A DNA stretch of 64,000 bases from Takashimella koratensis. Taxonomy: Eukaryota; Basidiomycota; Tremellomycetes; Trichosporonales; Tetragoniomycetaceae. Where the stretch lies: NCBI GenBank assembly GCA_003116875.1, contig BCKT01000016.1, positions 1-64,000 of the forward strand, given 5' to 3'. The translations under genes were made by a program, and so were the position numbers. Below are positions 1-11,583 of the stretch, in pieces (position 1 is the stretch's first letter; each line of letters begins with the position of its first letter). The notes under the pieces are model-generated. The model did not search any database, was not told where the DNA came from, and saw nothing but the letters and a program-made list of their open reading frames with translations.

Positions 1-691
1 GTTCGCAACGGTCTGAATTTTGGCCATCACTGGGGGAATAAACAGGTCCTTTCATAGTTAAGCCGGGGGAAAACGTTCAGGGTCAGGGGGAAAAATACAT
101 TTTCACTCATTCCGGGACCAGAGTGGCACAGATCTTCACCTCGCAGTATAGACGACCAACATCTAAAACCTCCATTTCTCGGCCCAAACAACAGCTACAA
201 AAGGTCTAAACAGCTCTGCACACTCCTCAAACTTCTATCTACCCCCTCAGGCTATTATCAGTGATTGACTATCACTCTACAGTACGTTTATCGACCAAGA
301 GGTGTGGAAGACGAAAACCCCACCGTACGAGGTGACCCGGAACCAAATGGAAATCTCTTCTACGGTGAGAAAATGCATCACCCGATACGCTTTGCATTAT
401 CCAAGTCATCTTCTCTGAGGACAAATTCGACGTCATATTCAGAATGCAAACAAGCTGAATAAAACGCCAAAGCTGTCCTAGTATGCAAAGATCAGTGGTT
501 GGTTGTGAAATGAGGGATAAAGGGCTTGGCTCGGTAACCAAATATTACGTAACATATAATCTACCTTCCACGCTGTTATGACGCACTGGGTAAATAAATG
601 CTTTTGGGTGGCCAATTCAGCAACAAGCACTATGAGTATCTCAACATCTCCCATCCACCCATCTACTCATCGACCCAGCTGCTAAGACACC
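1..691. other. Left-edge region without a recognisable gene
   Basis: Only short overlapping open frames on both strands, none with recognisable protein character. The last ~100 bases before the J-protein start are probably its promoter and 5' leader. The tail of a gene beyond the left edge cannot be excluded. Confidence 0.4.
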
Positions 692-2024
692 ATGGCCAGT
701 CTCCCACAGGTACGTTGCATGTCCCTTACGTGTCCCCTCACCTTTGAGCTCTAGCTGACGCTTTCGCAGTACTATACCATCCTCGTACGTACTCTGCTCG
801 GTTACCGATCCCCTCATCCACTTTCGACCACTGGCGAAAAGCTGATCACTGCACCTTTACTTTGTTGCTTTAATGATCCATTCAGAACATCTCTCCCTCG
901 GCCACAGCGTGAGTATCAGCCGCATCAAGGTTCTATTCCCTGCTTCGTTCATTCAAGCCAACGGAGATATAGTGGGGACGGCGCTGACTGGCCATATCAG
1001 TGATGAGATCCGGGCAGCTTACAAGCGCGAGTCGTTGAAGACGCATCCAGACAGGTTGCCCGGTAACGCTACTCCTCAAGAACGACGACGTGCGACGGAG
1101 CGTTTCGTACGTGTCTGCACCGTACCCCTCGCCCCTTCTCCCCTTTTTCTCTTCTCCCCTTCCACTTCTCCTCATTCTAGTGCCTTTACGACTCCTCCAT
1201 CCGGTCATCATACTGACACAGGCCCCAATCTTGGCGCCTATAGCAAGCCGTCGCCGACGCCTACTACGTCCTCTCCGACCCTTCCAGACGAGCAGAGTAC
1301 GACTCCCTCTTCCGTTCCCGACCCGCTTCAGCATTCACCGACGACAACGCCTCTGAATTCGAGCAAGAGCAAGCGAGCGGTAGCTTCTTTGACAACTTTG
1401 CGCATTTCTTCCAAAACGCTAGTGCCGCTGCAGGAGGTGTAGGTGCGGAGGAAAAAGACGAGTTCAACGCGACTGGTGCAGCGGGTGCGGGCGCGAATGC
1501 AGGGTTTAGGGATGGAGCGGCAGGTGCGAGAGCTCATCGACCGGACCCGAACGGAGTGTTTGGGGACGTTTTCGAGGAACTGTAAGTGGGGACTGGTCAA
1601 CTGTCCTCAGTAGAGTCACAAGGGCTGAACCGGTTGTTACTATCAGACTCGCGCCAGAGGTCGCACACGTCCACCCGTGGTGGTCGTATGTCGGTGGCGG
1701 AGCAGGCGCGGTCCTCGGCTACATTGTCGCCAATGTCCCTGGTGCTGTCGCAGGCGGTGAGTCTCTTCACCAAGATAGACAATCTCAGCTTTCCAGTAGA
1801 TTCAAATCAAGCTGATTGGCTCTTTTTTTCAGGTTTCGCGGGGAACAGACTCGGTGCGATCCGCGACGCCAAGGGCAAGAGCGTGGCCGCTGTCTTCTCG
1901 ACATTGCCAGGAAACCGAAAGGCTGAGGTAAGTCCTGGTGCCAAGTGGAATATTATCAGGCTGACCAGATCTTGCTCAGATTCTTAAGGCGCTCGCTATG
2001 AAAGTTCTTGGCAGCTTGCAATGA
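692..2024 (+). CDS. J-domain (DnaJ-like) protein with C-terminal glycine zipper
   Basis: Hsp40-type co-chaperone, inferred to stimulate an Hsp70. Eight exons fit: 692-709, 770-784, 886-908, 1001-1106, 1244-1581, 1647-1756, 1833-1927 and 1980-2024. They total 750 nt (249 residues plus stop) and stay in frame, which supports the model. The N-terminus reads as a J domain: YYTIL, then SATADEIRAAYKRESLKTHP, the HPD motif inside KTHPDRLPG, and a last helix ending YYVLSDPSRRAEYD. A Gly/Ala-rich middle follows. Near the C-terminus a segment of alternating small residues (GGGAGAVLGYIVANVPGAVA, then GGFAGNRLG) resembles a glycine zipper, which could insert in or associate with a membrane. The first three exons are unusually short (18, 15 and 23 nt). 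J-domain identity is strong; the partner and location are unknown. Confidence 0.88.
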
Positions 2025-2297
2025 TCGTTGGGGGCTACAGGTTGTTGTATCCGATTGTTTGATATCTCGTGGATCTTTACCAGCTTGCGTCCTTATGTCT
2101 CGCTGAAGCCGTAGGCTACACAACGTGTCGTACCTGATGCATAAGTGTTTCAGTCAAGATGCAAGAGTACCCCAAATGTTTACGAGCTGTACCAAGACAA
2201 TGCACAAGACAGTCTTTCGGATATCAGCCTGCTGCCCATCTATGTTCTGGGTATCCTAATGTCCAGGTCTTCGTGGTCTCTATCGTAGTAGAGCACA

Positions 2298-3529
2298 TCA
2301 AGGGGTCTCGTCGATGGTGACGTGGACGACGCCGTCCTTGATCTCGACGTCGACCCTGGGATGGTCAGCAAGGTCGACACTCGAGCAAGAGGGACAACTA
2401 TACACTTTAATACCACCCTCAGACCCCTACTCACTTGGAAAGGTCAGTGACGATCCAGGTAGCGCCGAGACCCTGGAGCTGCTCGCGGGTGTGACTGGTG
2501 CAAACTGCCAGGGTTTTGCTGCCTGCTGCGACACCTGCCTTGACACCGGACGGTGCGTCCTCGACGACGATACCTAGAAGCCAGCCAAAGGTGTCAGAAT
2601 CGTTCTGAAGAGGAAACCTGGAAAGCGAAGAGAAGTAAATATAACGTACAGTTGGCAGCGTCGAGACCAAGGGCCTTGGCACCGGTCAAGTACGGCTCCG
2701 GGTGAGGCTTGCCGAGAGTCACATCGTTGGCGGTGATGAGTTTAGGTTGTTGTGGGATCCCAGCGGTCGGGAGGGCGGCCGAGGCGTAGGTGATAGTCGC
2801 TGGGCGGGGTCAGTTGCGGTCTACGATACGACAAGCCAGGCTTGAGCAAGGGGGGGACCTAGACTCAAGGGATCAGGTTTGGGTGGAAAGGGTAATAAGA
2901 TAAGTACACACCCGAGGTGACGATAGCCCAAACAGGAGTAGTGGATTGGTTAAGCTTAGTCAAGAGGCTCATAACACCTGGAAGGATTTCGAGACCGCGC
3001 TTGCCTTGGGCTTGGAGCTCCTTGGCCTCGGCGACAATCATGGACTCGAACTCGTTCGTCGCGGCCTACGAGGTGTCATCAGGGGCTCTTGTGATGCTTT
3101 GAAGATTGAGGTAACTGTGAAATAGCGTGAAAGGCTCACCTCGAGAGCAGATTGTTCGGTGATACCGCACCACCGCCGCATGTTGTCGATGGTCCTAACG
3201 CCGTGCGAGGCTGGTTTACAAGAACAGAGGTCAGCTTGCTGAAGTAGCTAGAAGAGAAGCTGCATCCCCAACTCACTCTTGAGGACCTCGGTCAAGTCGA
3301 GGTTGTAGTTCTTCGCGTAGTACTCCCAGGTCGCGACGACGGCGGGCGTGGAGTCTATCGTACGCGTGGGCGCAAAGGGTGCATGCAGAGAGATTAGAAA
3401 CGAGAGCACGTTTGTTTCATGATAGGAGAGGAAGGAAAGGGGCGGTGGGGCAAGGGAAGACGTACCGAGAAGAGTCCCGTCCATGTCGAACAAGAAGCCC
3501 GAGGTGGTAGTCTGCGTGACGTTGGCCAT
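2298..3529 (-). CDS. HAD-superfamily phosphatase (glycerol-phosphate / sugar-phosphate phosphatase type)
   Basis: Probably hydrolyses small phosphorylated polyols or sugars in the cytosol, like yeast Gpp1/Gpp2 and 2-deoxyglucose-6-phosphatases. The start MANVTQTTTSG leads into HAD motif I, which becomes DMDGTLLD after a first intron is removed in the Leu/Asp codons. The cap region reads STPAVVATWEYYAKNYNLD. Later exons contain IVTSATITYASAALP (motif II type), KPHPEPYLTGAKALGLDAAN (motif III lysine region) and VVEDAPSGVKAG (motif IV acidic pair). The last exon ends VDVEIKDGVVHVTIDETP before a TGA at 2298. At least four introns interrupt it. Its 3' end faces the J-protein gene across 273 bp. 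The family is secure; the exact substrate is not readable from sequence. Confidence 0.85.
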
Positions 3530-4101
3530 GGCTACGAATTAGGCGAGGTGAGTGAGGTATGAACAACGAAAAGTTGAGAGGAAAGGAGAAGAGTGAAGAT
3601 GGAGATTGAAAAAGTCGGATGGAGATTAACAGGATCAACAGGACAACGCAAAGCGTGATCGGATCCCATCTCTCCGCTTGGCTGACGGCCGGAACAATCC
3701 CTTACAGTGGGGTCAAGCCGAGAGCCCGGGATCCCCAGTGCTCTCAATCCCGCACAATACCGCATCTATGGCGTTTGAGGATAGACGCTGCAAGGGAATG
3801 CACCGTGGGTTTCTATTATGCATGGCGCACATAGTGTACATACGATATCCTGTAGCACAAGAGCATAGTCCTAGAATCGACAAGCTCTGATATAGGTGGA
3901 AATTTGAGGCGTGCTCGATCACTGAGAGATGAGAGAATAGGTGAGAGTGGTTCTACTGCCTCTTGCTGGTGGATAACCTTTCATGACTGCATCTGCATAT
4001 ATACAAACAACTTTTGCTTAACAACTCGACTCGCTCATTCTTTTTTGCTTTGTCTCTTCATGGTACTCTCCCACCTCGGTGAGAGACCAATCCTTGCCCA
4101 C
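3530..4101. other. Intergenic region between HAD phosphatase and TauD-like dioxygenase
   Basis: Holds the 5' flank of the phosphatase (start at 3529 on the minus strand) and the 3' flank of the dioxygenase. No further gene or clear regulatory element was recognised. Confidence 0.4.
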
Positions 4102-5586
4102 TTAGTAGGTCGCAAAGTACGGCTTGTCCAAGAACCCTTCGAGACCCAGCGCCTCTGCCCTCGACTTTGACTTTGGGTCAAAGCTCGGCTTCTCCGCGAG
4201 ACTCGAAACCCTGGTCCCGTGCCTCTCGCCGTCATAGTCGTACGAGACGGTATGAATCGTTGACCTGTTGTCCCAGATTGCCGAGGTTCCGGGGGTCCAG
4301 TGCCATCGGACTTGGATATCGGTGCTACGCTCGTACACGTTGTACAGGTAGTTGAGGATAGCGTCGGCTTCGGGCTGGTCAAGACCCTCGATACCGACCG
4401 TCATGGCTTGATTGATCCAGAGCGCCTTCCAGCCGGTAACAGGGTGAGTGCGGACAAGAGGGTGAACGGTAGTCACAAACTTGCGGTCGGCCTCGGGGTC
4501 CGCCTCGTCCTTGTACCGGTGGGCGGAACGGTAGATTCCGCTAAGCAAACGCAAGGGAAAGCCCGGTCAGCACAGTGTTAAGACGGTAGGAGGACAAGGA
4601 TAGACCCACTTCAACCCATCGACAATCTTCTTGAAGCCTGGGGAGAGCTTGTCGTACGCCGCGTAGCCAGACGCCCAGAGGGTGTCACCGCCAACCTGGA
4701 TAATACATCAGCGCCATATCTTTGACAATGGTGTGAGTAGGATGTAACGAACTGCTGGCACGGTGTCTTGGTGCAGATGCGTATAGCCTGGCGGGAAGTC
4801 TGACGCGATGTCAGTCACTGCGGTGTAATTCCCTCCTCGCCTCGTGAAGAAAGTAAGACGAAGAAAAACGCCACTCACGCTCATGGACGAGGTCGGTGTG
4901 CCAGCCAAACTGCCCACCACCGTAGGGAACTCGGTGCGAGCGGTTTTGGCGAAGTTTGTCTTTGCGGCCTTGCTCCCAGATGAGCGTGATACCGCCGCCG
5001 ACGCCCGGGACCTGCGCGGCCTGGGGGTGTCGCTCGATCTCGCCGTCGCCGAGGTATTCCCCGATCCGCAGCTGGTCCTGGGGGGAGAGGTCTTGGTCGC
5101 GGAAAACTAGCGGGGGTTAGTGAGCCTCGCTCATGCTTTGAGATGAAAGATCAACTCACAGACAACCGAGCGTTCAGCAACGAGAAGAGCAAGCTCGTCC
5201 CTCTGCTTGTCGTTGAGGTCGCGCAACTGGATTCCCTCAATCTCGGTCCCGATGTGAGTGGTCAAGTTGGTGACCTTCTTGGCAGCGGCAAAGAGAGCCT
5301 TCTTCTCCGGGTCGGCGCGGCTAGCAGGGTCGACGTACGGCTTGCGGTCGGCGCGGATCTTGGAGACGTCCTGGACGTGGTCGGGCTTGGGTGGAAAGTA
5401 TGGGTACCCGCCGGAGAGGTCGATCCCGGCCTTGGCATAACGTTTCAGCGTGTTCTCAGGCGGCAAGGTGAGCTCGACTTTGGAGAGGTCGACAGCAGCG
5501 AGCTGAGCCTTGAGCGCAGTGATGTCGGTGTCGCGATAGCTCGGGGTGGACGCGGGACTCGCGTCGCTAATAGCGATGGGCGCCAT
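4102..5586 (-). CDS. TauD/TfdA-family 2-oxoglutarate- and Fe(II)-dependent dioxygenase
   Basis: By family, oxygenates taurine or other alkylsulfonates (or similar anions), releasing sulfite and an aldehyde, as yeast Jlp1 does. The 2-His-1-Asp iron site is visible: HxD as GWHTD in FGWHTDLVHE, and the distal His in the region ending YDYDGERHGTRVSS. The preceding GTSAIWDNRSTIHT is typical of the family core. The 2-oxoglutarate-binding Arg is expected in RHGTRVSS. N-terminal residues about 60-75 contain GGYPYFPPKPDHV, common in fungal members. Three or more introns; the splice near 5143 restores SVVFFRDQDLSPQDQ. The stop follows DKPYFATY. The gene is head-to-head with an MFS permease over 1.3 kb, suggesting a linked uptake-and-oxidation pair. 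Substrate assignment is inference. Confidence 0.9.
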
Positions 5587-6140
5587 GATGTGGTGTTGAG
5601 AAACGTGGGAAGGGGAGGGATTCTGATACGGTGCAACGGATGGACAAGGATTATGGTTGTTATATACTTACCAGACTCAGGTTCATCCGCACTTTTGATG
5701 AGTACGCCTTACCTCAGCGTCTGTCGTCTCAGCACACCATCGGACGGTGTAACTAGCGTCGTCGGTAGACAGTCATCGCGAAAAGCCGGTGATTGCGCGA
5801 GTCGGGCAACCCGCGGGTAAGGACCAACAGTATTCGCGAGGTTTGCATGCGTTGACTCCTCAGCGAGGGGATTGACAGAGGCAGCATGTGACTGAGATGT
5901 TGAGGGCTGACAAAGACGAGGAGCCCGGTGAAGGCGAGGCAGAGGGGTGGTATGGCAGCAGTGGTTACCGGTATTGCCAACCGGCAACGAGGCCTGACAT
6001 CAACCCAGTGCTGGAGATAAGGCCCATGGACTTCCACCCACGGTGCGGTGTTCAATCTTGTGGCATGTTAGACAACGTAGCGTCCTCGTGACTGCGCGTG
6101 AGAACGAGTCGTACGGTGGGTGCATGGGGTGGGGGAGAGG

Positions 6141-6146
6141 GATAAG
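6141..6146 (+). promoter_or_regulatory. GATAAG element
   Basis: A single GATAAG followed by TTTA. The same ten bases (GATAAGTTTA) recur at 6316-6325. Candidate GATA-factor site in the divergent promoter. Confidence 0.35.
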
Positions 6147-6315
6147 TTTACATCGATGGATGGATCAGATTGAGGATGGATGGCGACATTGCGAGTGATC
6201 GCTTGGTGCTCTCGTATTGGCCCGGCTGTGGCGGATCCAGGGTGGCACGGTGGCACGGTGGCAGCGGTAACCAGCAACCCCTAACCGAGCTAAGAGATCG
6301 ATTGCGAAGGGTTGC

Positions 6316-6327
6316 GATAAGTTTATC
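6316..6327. promoter_or_regulatory. Inverted GATA pair (GATAAGTTTATC)
   Basis: Two GATAA cores face each other in 12 bp, an arrangement typical of nitrogen-regulated fungal promoters. It lies 0.6 kb from the permease start and 0.73 kb from the dioxygenase start. Binding is not shown by sequence alone. Confidence 0.45.
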
Positions 6328-6913
6328 ACTTGAAAACTCTACTTGAATACTTAGCTCGGAATCTTGCCCTTTCTACTGCCGCTCACGGACCATGGCGTGA
6401 TGATTCTTCCCTATGATGGGATCTGAATTTGGCTGGGACAACGGTACAATCCCCCATCCATGATCACTTCAGACCGAGCAACGATGGCGATTCCAACCTA
6501 GATCTATCCAACCCATTCCCTAACCAACCCTCCCATAGTCGCTGGTTGGATGCCCCTTTGCGACTCGTCACATGTCACACGTCATGGTGCTGCGGCATTC
6601 ACAATTCCCTTGGTTATTGGAGTCGGAGAGATCACATCGGCCGGAAGTTGGTTCCAGCTCGTGGTAATGCGCCATTGAGCACTCCATCGACCTCGAGAGG
6701 ATTTGCAGTTTCTCACTCGCATGCATGTCGTGAAGCCAAAGAAACCTGGATCTAGACTTCTGAACCTCCTCTCTCAAAAAGGAAGCCTTGTCCATCGTAC
6801 CTCACACCTCTTACCCATCCTTTCTTGCTCTCGCACCATTGCACTGATCGCGTTTCAGGCGCGTCGATACCTTACCCAGCGTCCCGTATAACCTCGCACC
6901 AAAACGATCAATC

Positions 6914-9209
6914 ATGTCGGTCTCCTCGTACACCCATGAGGGCGCAAGCAATCGTCGCCCCTCTGACGGAGAAGACGTCCAACTCGTACCCGGTAAACCC
7001 AAGAAGGCGAGCTTCTTTGGTAAATTCTGGGACACGTTCGATTTGCCCCCTGCCGAACGCAAGTTGCTGTTCAAAGTGGACGCGTTCATCTTGACCTTTG
7101 CTTCGGTGAGTTGGACACGACCAACAATCCCTTCCACTTCCATCCTCAGTTCCGAAGCTGACTAGAGACTTCCTAGCTTGGCTACTTTATCAAAAACCTC
7201 GATCAGCAGAATATGACCAACGCCTGGGCGTCGGGGATGGACACAGACCTCAACATGCTCAGTAACCAGCTCGTCACCGCTACCTCTATCTGGACCGTTG
7301 GCTACGTCATTGGTCAGGTACGTCGGGACTCTCTCAATCCATTCATGGCGAAACTGACTCCTCTTCCTGAACCATGCATTCGACTTTGCAGATCCCGTCC
7401 AACCTCCTGCTCACTCGAGTCTCGCCAAGATGGGTTATTCCCTCTCTCGAGCTGTTGTGGGGTATTGCCACCCTCGGAAGTTACGCTGTGAAGAACTACC
7501 GTGCGCTCTACGCTCTTCGATTCCTCGTCGGTCTTGCCGAGTCCGGATTCTACCCGGGTATCCATTACCTTCTCGGCGGATGGTACACACCTCGTGAAAT
7601 CGGAAAACGAGCCATGATCTTCTGGCTTGCTGGCTCCTTGGGTCAAATGTTCTCTGGTTTCCTCCAGACAGCTGCGTACAACACCCTCAACGGTGTCAAT
7701 GGGCTCGCCGGATGGCGTTGGCTCTTCATCATCGATGCGATCATCGTACGTCCCCCTCGCCAATCATTCTACCCAGCCTCCCTCTTTATTACCTAGATTG
7801 AGCTTAGCTTACACTCTTGTAGACCATACCGATCGCCATCTTTGGGTACTTCTTCATCCCCGGTCTTCCGCTTCAGGGTAAGAAGACCTGGTGGATCTCT
7901 GAGGAAGAGCACGAGCTCGCTTGCAACCGTCTCATCGCAGTCGGTCGGGCCGGGAAGTCTCCTTGGTCCTGGGCAAAGGTCAAGCGCCTAGCGACTAGCT
8001 GGCACACTTATGTCCTCCGTGAGTCAGCGTCCCCCTTCATCTTCTTACGTCCTACTACATGATCAACTTGTACTAACTCAATTCACAGCCATTCTCTACG
8101 TCGTTTGGGTGAGTTTTGTCTTTTCAATATCAACCACTACGCCCGACACCCCTCCAACCTTATCTTCACGACCGGTGCAGACAAAACTGACTCCTTTAAG
8201 AACAACGGGTACCCTCAAAACCCAATGATCTACTACCTGAAAGCGTTCAACGCGACCCCTGCGCCTGTTCCCGGCCGCAGCTACACCGTTGGACAAATCA
8301 ACACCCGTAAGTCCTAGTCCCCGTATCCGACCCCCCCTCATTTTTCCCCCTTGACACATGTGTTGGATCAAGAGCTAATTTGAGTAGTCCCGCTTCCAAC
8401 TACTGCCTTCTTCGTCCTCATGGCTGCCTCTTGGGCGTGGCTGTCTGACGGCCCTCTCAAGGGAAACCGCTGGATCTTTATCTACATTGGCGCTATCATC
8501 ACTGTGAGTACATCTGAGCAACTCATAGGATATTGAGCTGAACATGTTCGTCCAGATCGTTATTGCTATCCCGTTGAAGGTGATGCCTCTGTACGACAAT
8601 ATTCCGGCACACTTTGCTCTTTACTGGCTCTGCTGTGAGTGCCTTCCTACATCCACGATTCCCATAGGCATTAAACCTGTCACCTTTTGTGGCCGTGTTG
8701 ACATGCTCCTCATAGACATCGGTGAAGGTGCTGGCCCGCTCATCCTCACATGGATCAACGAGATCTGTGGCGCGGATACCGAAAAGCGCGCGCTCCTCGT
8801 CGCTATGGGCAACGACTTTGCATACGTCGTTCAGGCTATCGTGAGCAACCTTCCGCTTCTTTCTCTTACCATCTGTCCCATCGAGTTTTTTGACTGAGAA
8901 ATGAACCTAGGCTCCCAACTTTGTATGGAAGACGACCGATTTCCCGGCAGCTCGAAAAGGCTGGAGCTGGGTGATTGGCGTCAACGCTTTCCTCAGTGAG
9001 TCGTCTTCTCGCTCCCCTACAGCAGAGACAGTCGTTGACTTTCCTCTACAGTCTTTTGGCTTTCTCTCATTCTCTACCTCCTTAAACGGGACGAGCGGAT
9101 CGCACTAGCCAACTCGCCAGGCTCGTCAGAGGCGGATCTGTCGCCCGGTACCCCCGACACGCCCACCACTCCTGACGAGAAGCAGCTCGTCGTGGATAAC
9201 AAGGTGTAG
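6914..9209 (+). CDS. MFS transporter, Dal5/Liz1/Seo1-type anion:cation symporter family
   Basis: Proton symporter of small organic anions at the plasma membrane. Family members carry allantoate, pantothenate, nicotinate or sulfonates. After about nine introns are removed, the N-terminal cytosolic tail (LVPGKPKKASFFGKFWDTFD) leads into helices with the family hallmark GYFIKNLDQQNMTNAWASGM. Then come QIPSNLLLTRVSPRWVIPSL, the segment LRFLVGLAESGFYPGIHYLL, and GWRWLFIIDAIITIPIA closing the first six-helix half. The second half starts around ILYVVWNNGYPQNPMIYYL and ends IFWLSLILYLLKRDERIA. The acidic Ser/Pro tail ends KQLVVDNKV. It is divergent from the TauD-type dioxygenase, so a sulfonate substrate (as for yeast Soa1) is a reasonable guess, but pantothenate or allantoate cannot be excluded. 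Confidence 0.9.
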
Positions 9210-9660
9210 ATGAAGATCATGAATTGTACTGCTTTTTTGCGAAACACACAAGGGCGAAAACACTTAAAAGGCATGTTGGATAGTACATTGAGAGGGGTTA
9301 TGGTAGTCTGTACCTTTGAGTTCAGCCTTGGATTTGTCGGTAGAATGGCTCATACATATGCAACAATTTGGATGAAGTAAATGTCGCTGTACGGCAACAA
9401 TGTGTCACGCATATACTATACACAAACTTGACTGAGTGCGATGCAGTCACTGTCGAGCTTGGTCCAAAAGGCAATATGATTAAATAAAACCTGTCGCTGG
9501 AAGAATAAAACCTGTCGCTGGAAGAATAAAACCTGTCGCTGGAAGAATCGTTTGACCGGCGACTTTGGCACCATTTGTCGTCAAAGACCAAGGATACATA
9601 CAACTTAAGGACTATCACGATCACACTCAGATAAGCACACTACTAACTCTTTCTACTGGT
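9210..9660. other. Convergent 3' region between MFS permease and flavin monooxygenase
   Basis: No gene. Contains AT-rich 3'-UTR-like sequence and a three-copy 21-bp tandem repeat (9483-9545) whose units each carry AATAAA. Confidence 0.5.
9483..9548 (+). repeat. 21-bp tandem repeat, three copies, carrying AATAAA
   Basis: The unit aataaaacctgtcgctggaa(g) occurs at 9483-9503, 9504-9524 and 9525-9545 without mismatch and is followed by AAT. Each unit contains the canonical polyadenylation hexamer AATAAA on the plus strand. It sits between two convergent genes. Confidence 0.85.
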
Positions 9661-11583
9661 CTACGAGACAATCGCGACCCTCTGGACGGGCAGTAACAGC
9701 GACTCTACCCCAACTTTCTTCTCCACCTCTTTCTGTACCAACTTTGTCCCTCCCGACTGTCCCACTTCAGCCGGAGTCGAATCCACCGCTCTCAGCCTCT
9801 GCATGGTAGCCACGTCCAGTCCATACCTCGCCGCAATCATTGCCTGGATCTTATCGCTTGCCTCTAACCACTTCTCCGTATGTCCTTCAATCTCTTTCAC
9901 CCCGCTCCACTGAGCATCGGCGTTGAGCCACGCCACCGTCTCACGGACGTATGCGCGTTCTCCTTCTTTACCGAGGAAATGGTAAAACTTCCCTTCGCCC
10001 TTGGTTGCCACAAGCGCGTTGTAGGCTGATCGCATAGAGGTCATGGTAGGTAGTCGAGCGGTGTCGGTGAAGACTCTTGCAATGGAGATGGATTGGTATT
10101 CGAAGAAATTGAAGGCAGAGGTGTTAACGGAAAGACCGAGGAAGACGAGTGTAGGGTCAGGGATGAAGAAGACGTCGCGATAGAGATTGAGAACGCCTTC
10201 GCCGGTGGTTACGAGCAGTTGGGATTTGTGGGCATCTGTCGGCGTTCCAAGTGATGGATCGTGGTGATACTGCGGTAGGTAGGGATAGGAGTATTGGTAC
10301 CTACAATGAGGGTCATGATGAGTATGGTCTCTTCGATCAAGGAGAAAACGCTCAAACTCACCCTGTGGCGAACACCACCAGACCGATATTAGATACCACC
10401 CGTCCGTCCGACAATTCGATCTCGCCAGTAGAGATATCCGCACCAGCGATGGGCGTTCTGAACCTTTGGATCTCAGGCAAAGCCTCGCCGTTATCGGGTA
10501 ACAAGTGACGCTGCATCTGTCGCATCCCCTTGTACCCGTCTGGTCCACGGATCGCCTCTTTGCCGACCATGTAAACCTTTCCGACGTGGGGGGAGAGGTC
10601 ACGCGCGATGTCAATCCCACTGGTTCCGATCCCGACGATGAGGACGTCCTAGAGAGGGTCAGTCGAGAGCTTTGACATTGTAAAGTGAATTTGAAAAGGT
10701 AAAGGTCGAAAGAAAGGAGGGATACGTTAGTGCATACCTTGCCTTTGTAGGGTTCTGGAACGCGGTATCCATTGGAATGGAGGACAAGATCCGGCCATTG
10801 TTTCGCCCAAACATCTGCGCCCTCGATCCCGGGGATGAAGGGTGCATTATAATGTCCTGTTGCCGAAACAACTGCGTCAAACTCTTCCGTCCAAAACTCC
10901 TCTTCACCCGCTTTCCCTTCTGCCGCTTCCAATCGATGCAGGGTCAGCCGCCACCTGTGCTTCTCCGCGGCAGAGCTGTCGGTCTGGGTCTCCGGGTTGA
11001 TCGGTGGGATACGGTCCACACGCTCGACTCGGGTGTTGTAGGAAGTCAGAGCGGAGAGGTTGAAGTGCGCTACGTAGGATTTGATGTAGCTGCTTAGTTG
11101 CCAATGGGGGATGTTCTCGGGCGTGTTGGGCGGGTACGGGAAGTCTTTGAACTGATGGTGTTAGCCGAGGAGAGGGGAAAGGAGGTTGGAGTGATTTTCA
11201 CTCACTGTCATGGTTGAGGTAGGCACGTTGTTGGTCAATGACCAGTAAACCGGGTTGGCTGGTGAAAACCGCTGCCTCTTGGTCGCCCATTCTTCGCTGC
11301 TTGCCGCCACCGAACCCCCAGGAGTCTCTTCCGACCCCGTAGGGATAAAAGCAGGCTCGAATGCACCTCTCGACGGCGGCGGGGTCGGTACGCTCAAGGG
11401 TCGTGTGATCTCAGGACTCCAGTTCCAGATCCCACCGGGAGCAGGTTGACGCTCGAACACGCGAACGTGGAGGCCAGCATCGCGAAGGTGGCGAGCAGCA
11501 GGAGCACCAGCTGCACCAGACCCGATGACGGCGACGGATCGGATAGGATGCGGGAAAGCGTACCGGTCGCCAGGGGGCTGCAT
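9661..11583 (-). CDS. Flavin-containing monooxygenase (FMO type)
   Basis: NADPH- and FAD-dependent oxygenation of soft N or S nucleophiles is the family reaction. The start chosen is the Met of MQPPGDRYAFPHP, directly before the first Rossmann motif (RSVAVIGSGAAGAPAARHL, GxGxxG at about residues 19-24). The linker FERQPAPGGIWNWSPE is typical of FMOs. An FMO-identifying stretch is seen in VVSATGHYNAPFIPGIEG, and the second nucleotide-binding motif GxGxxG in DVLIVGIGTSGIDIARDL. The ATG motif appears as VVFATGYQYSYPYLP. Three introns lie near 11150-11206, 10648-10740 and 10298-10360. An in-frame upstream Met at 11697 is possible but would add a Pro-rich leader. It shares a promoter with the FAD monooxygenase on the plus strand. 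Confidence 0.88.

Larger units (their letters stand above)
5587..6913. promoter_or_regulatory. Shared divergent promoter, dioxygenase (-) / MFS permease (+)
   Basis: A 1.3-kb head-to-head intergenic region with no convincing ORF. It contains a TATATAA-type box on the minus strand at about 5660-5666 (75 bp before the dioxygenase ATG), a GATAAG at 6141-6146, an inverted pair GATAAG-TTTATC at 6316-6327, and a small 9-bp direct repeat (ggtggcacg, about 2.6 copies) near 6240-6263. GATAAG is the core recognised by fungal nitrogen-regulatory GATA factors; functional use here is inferred. Confidence 0.5.
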
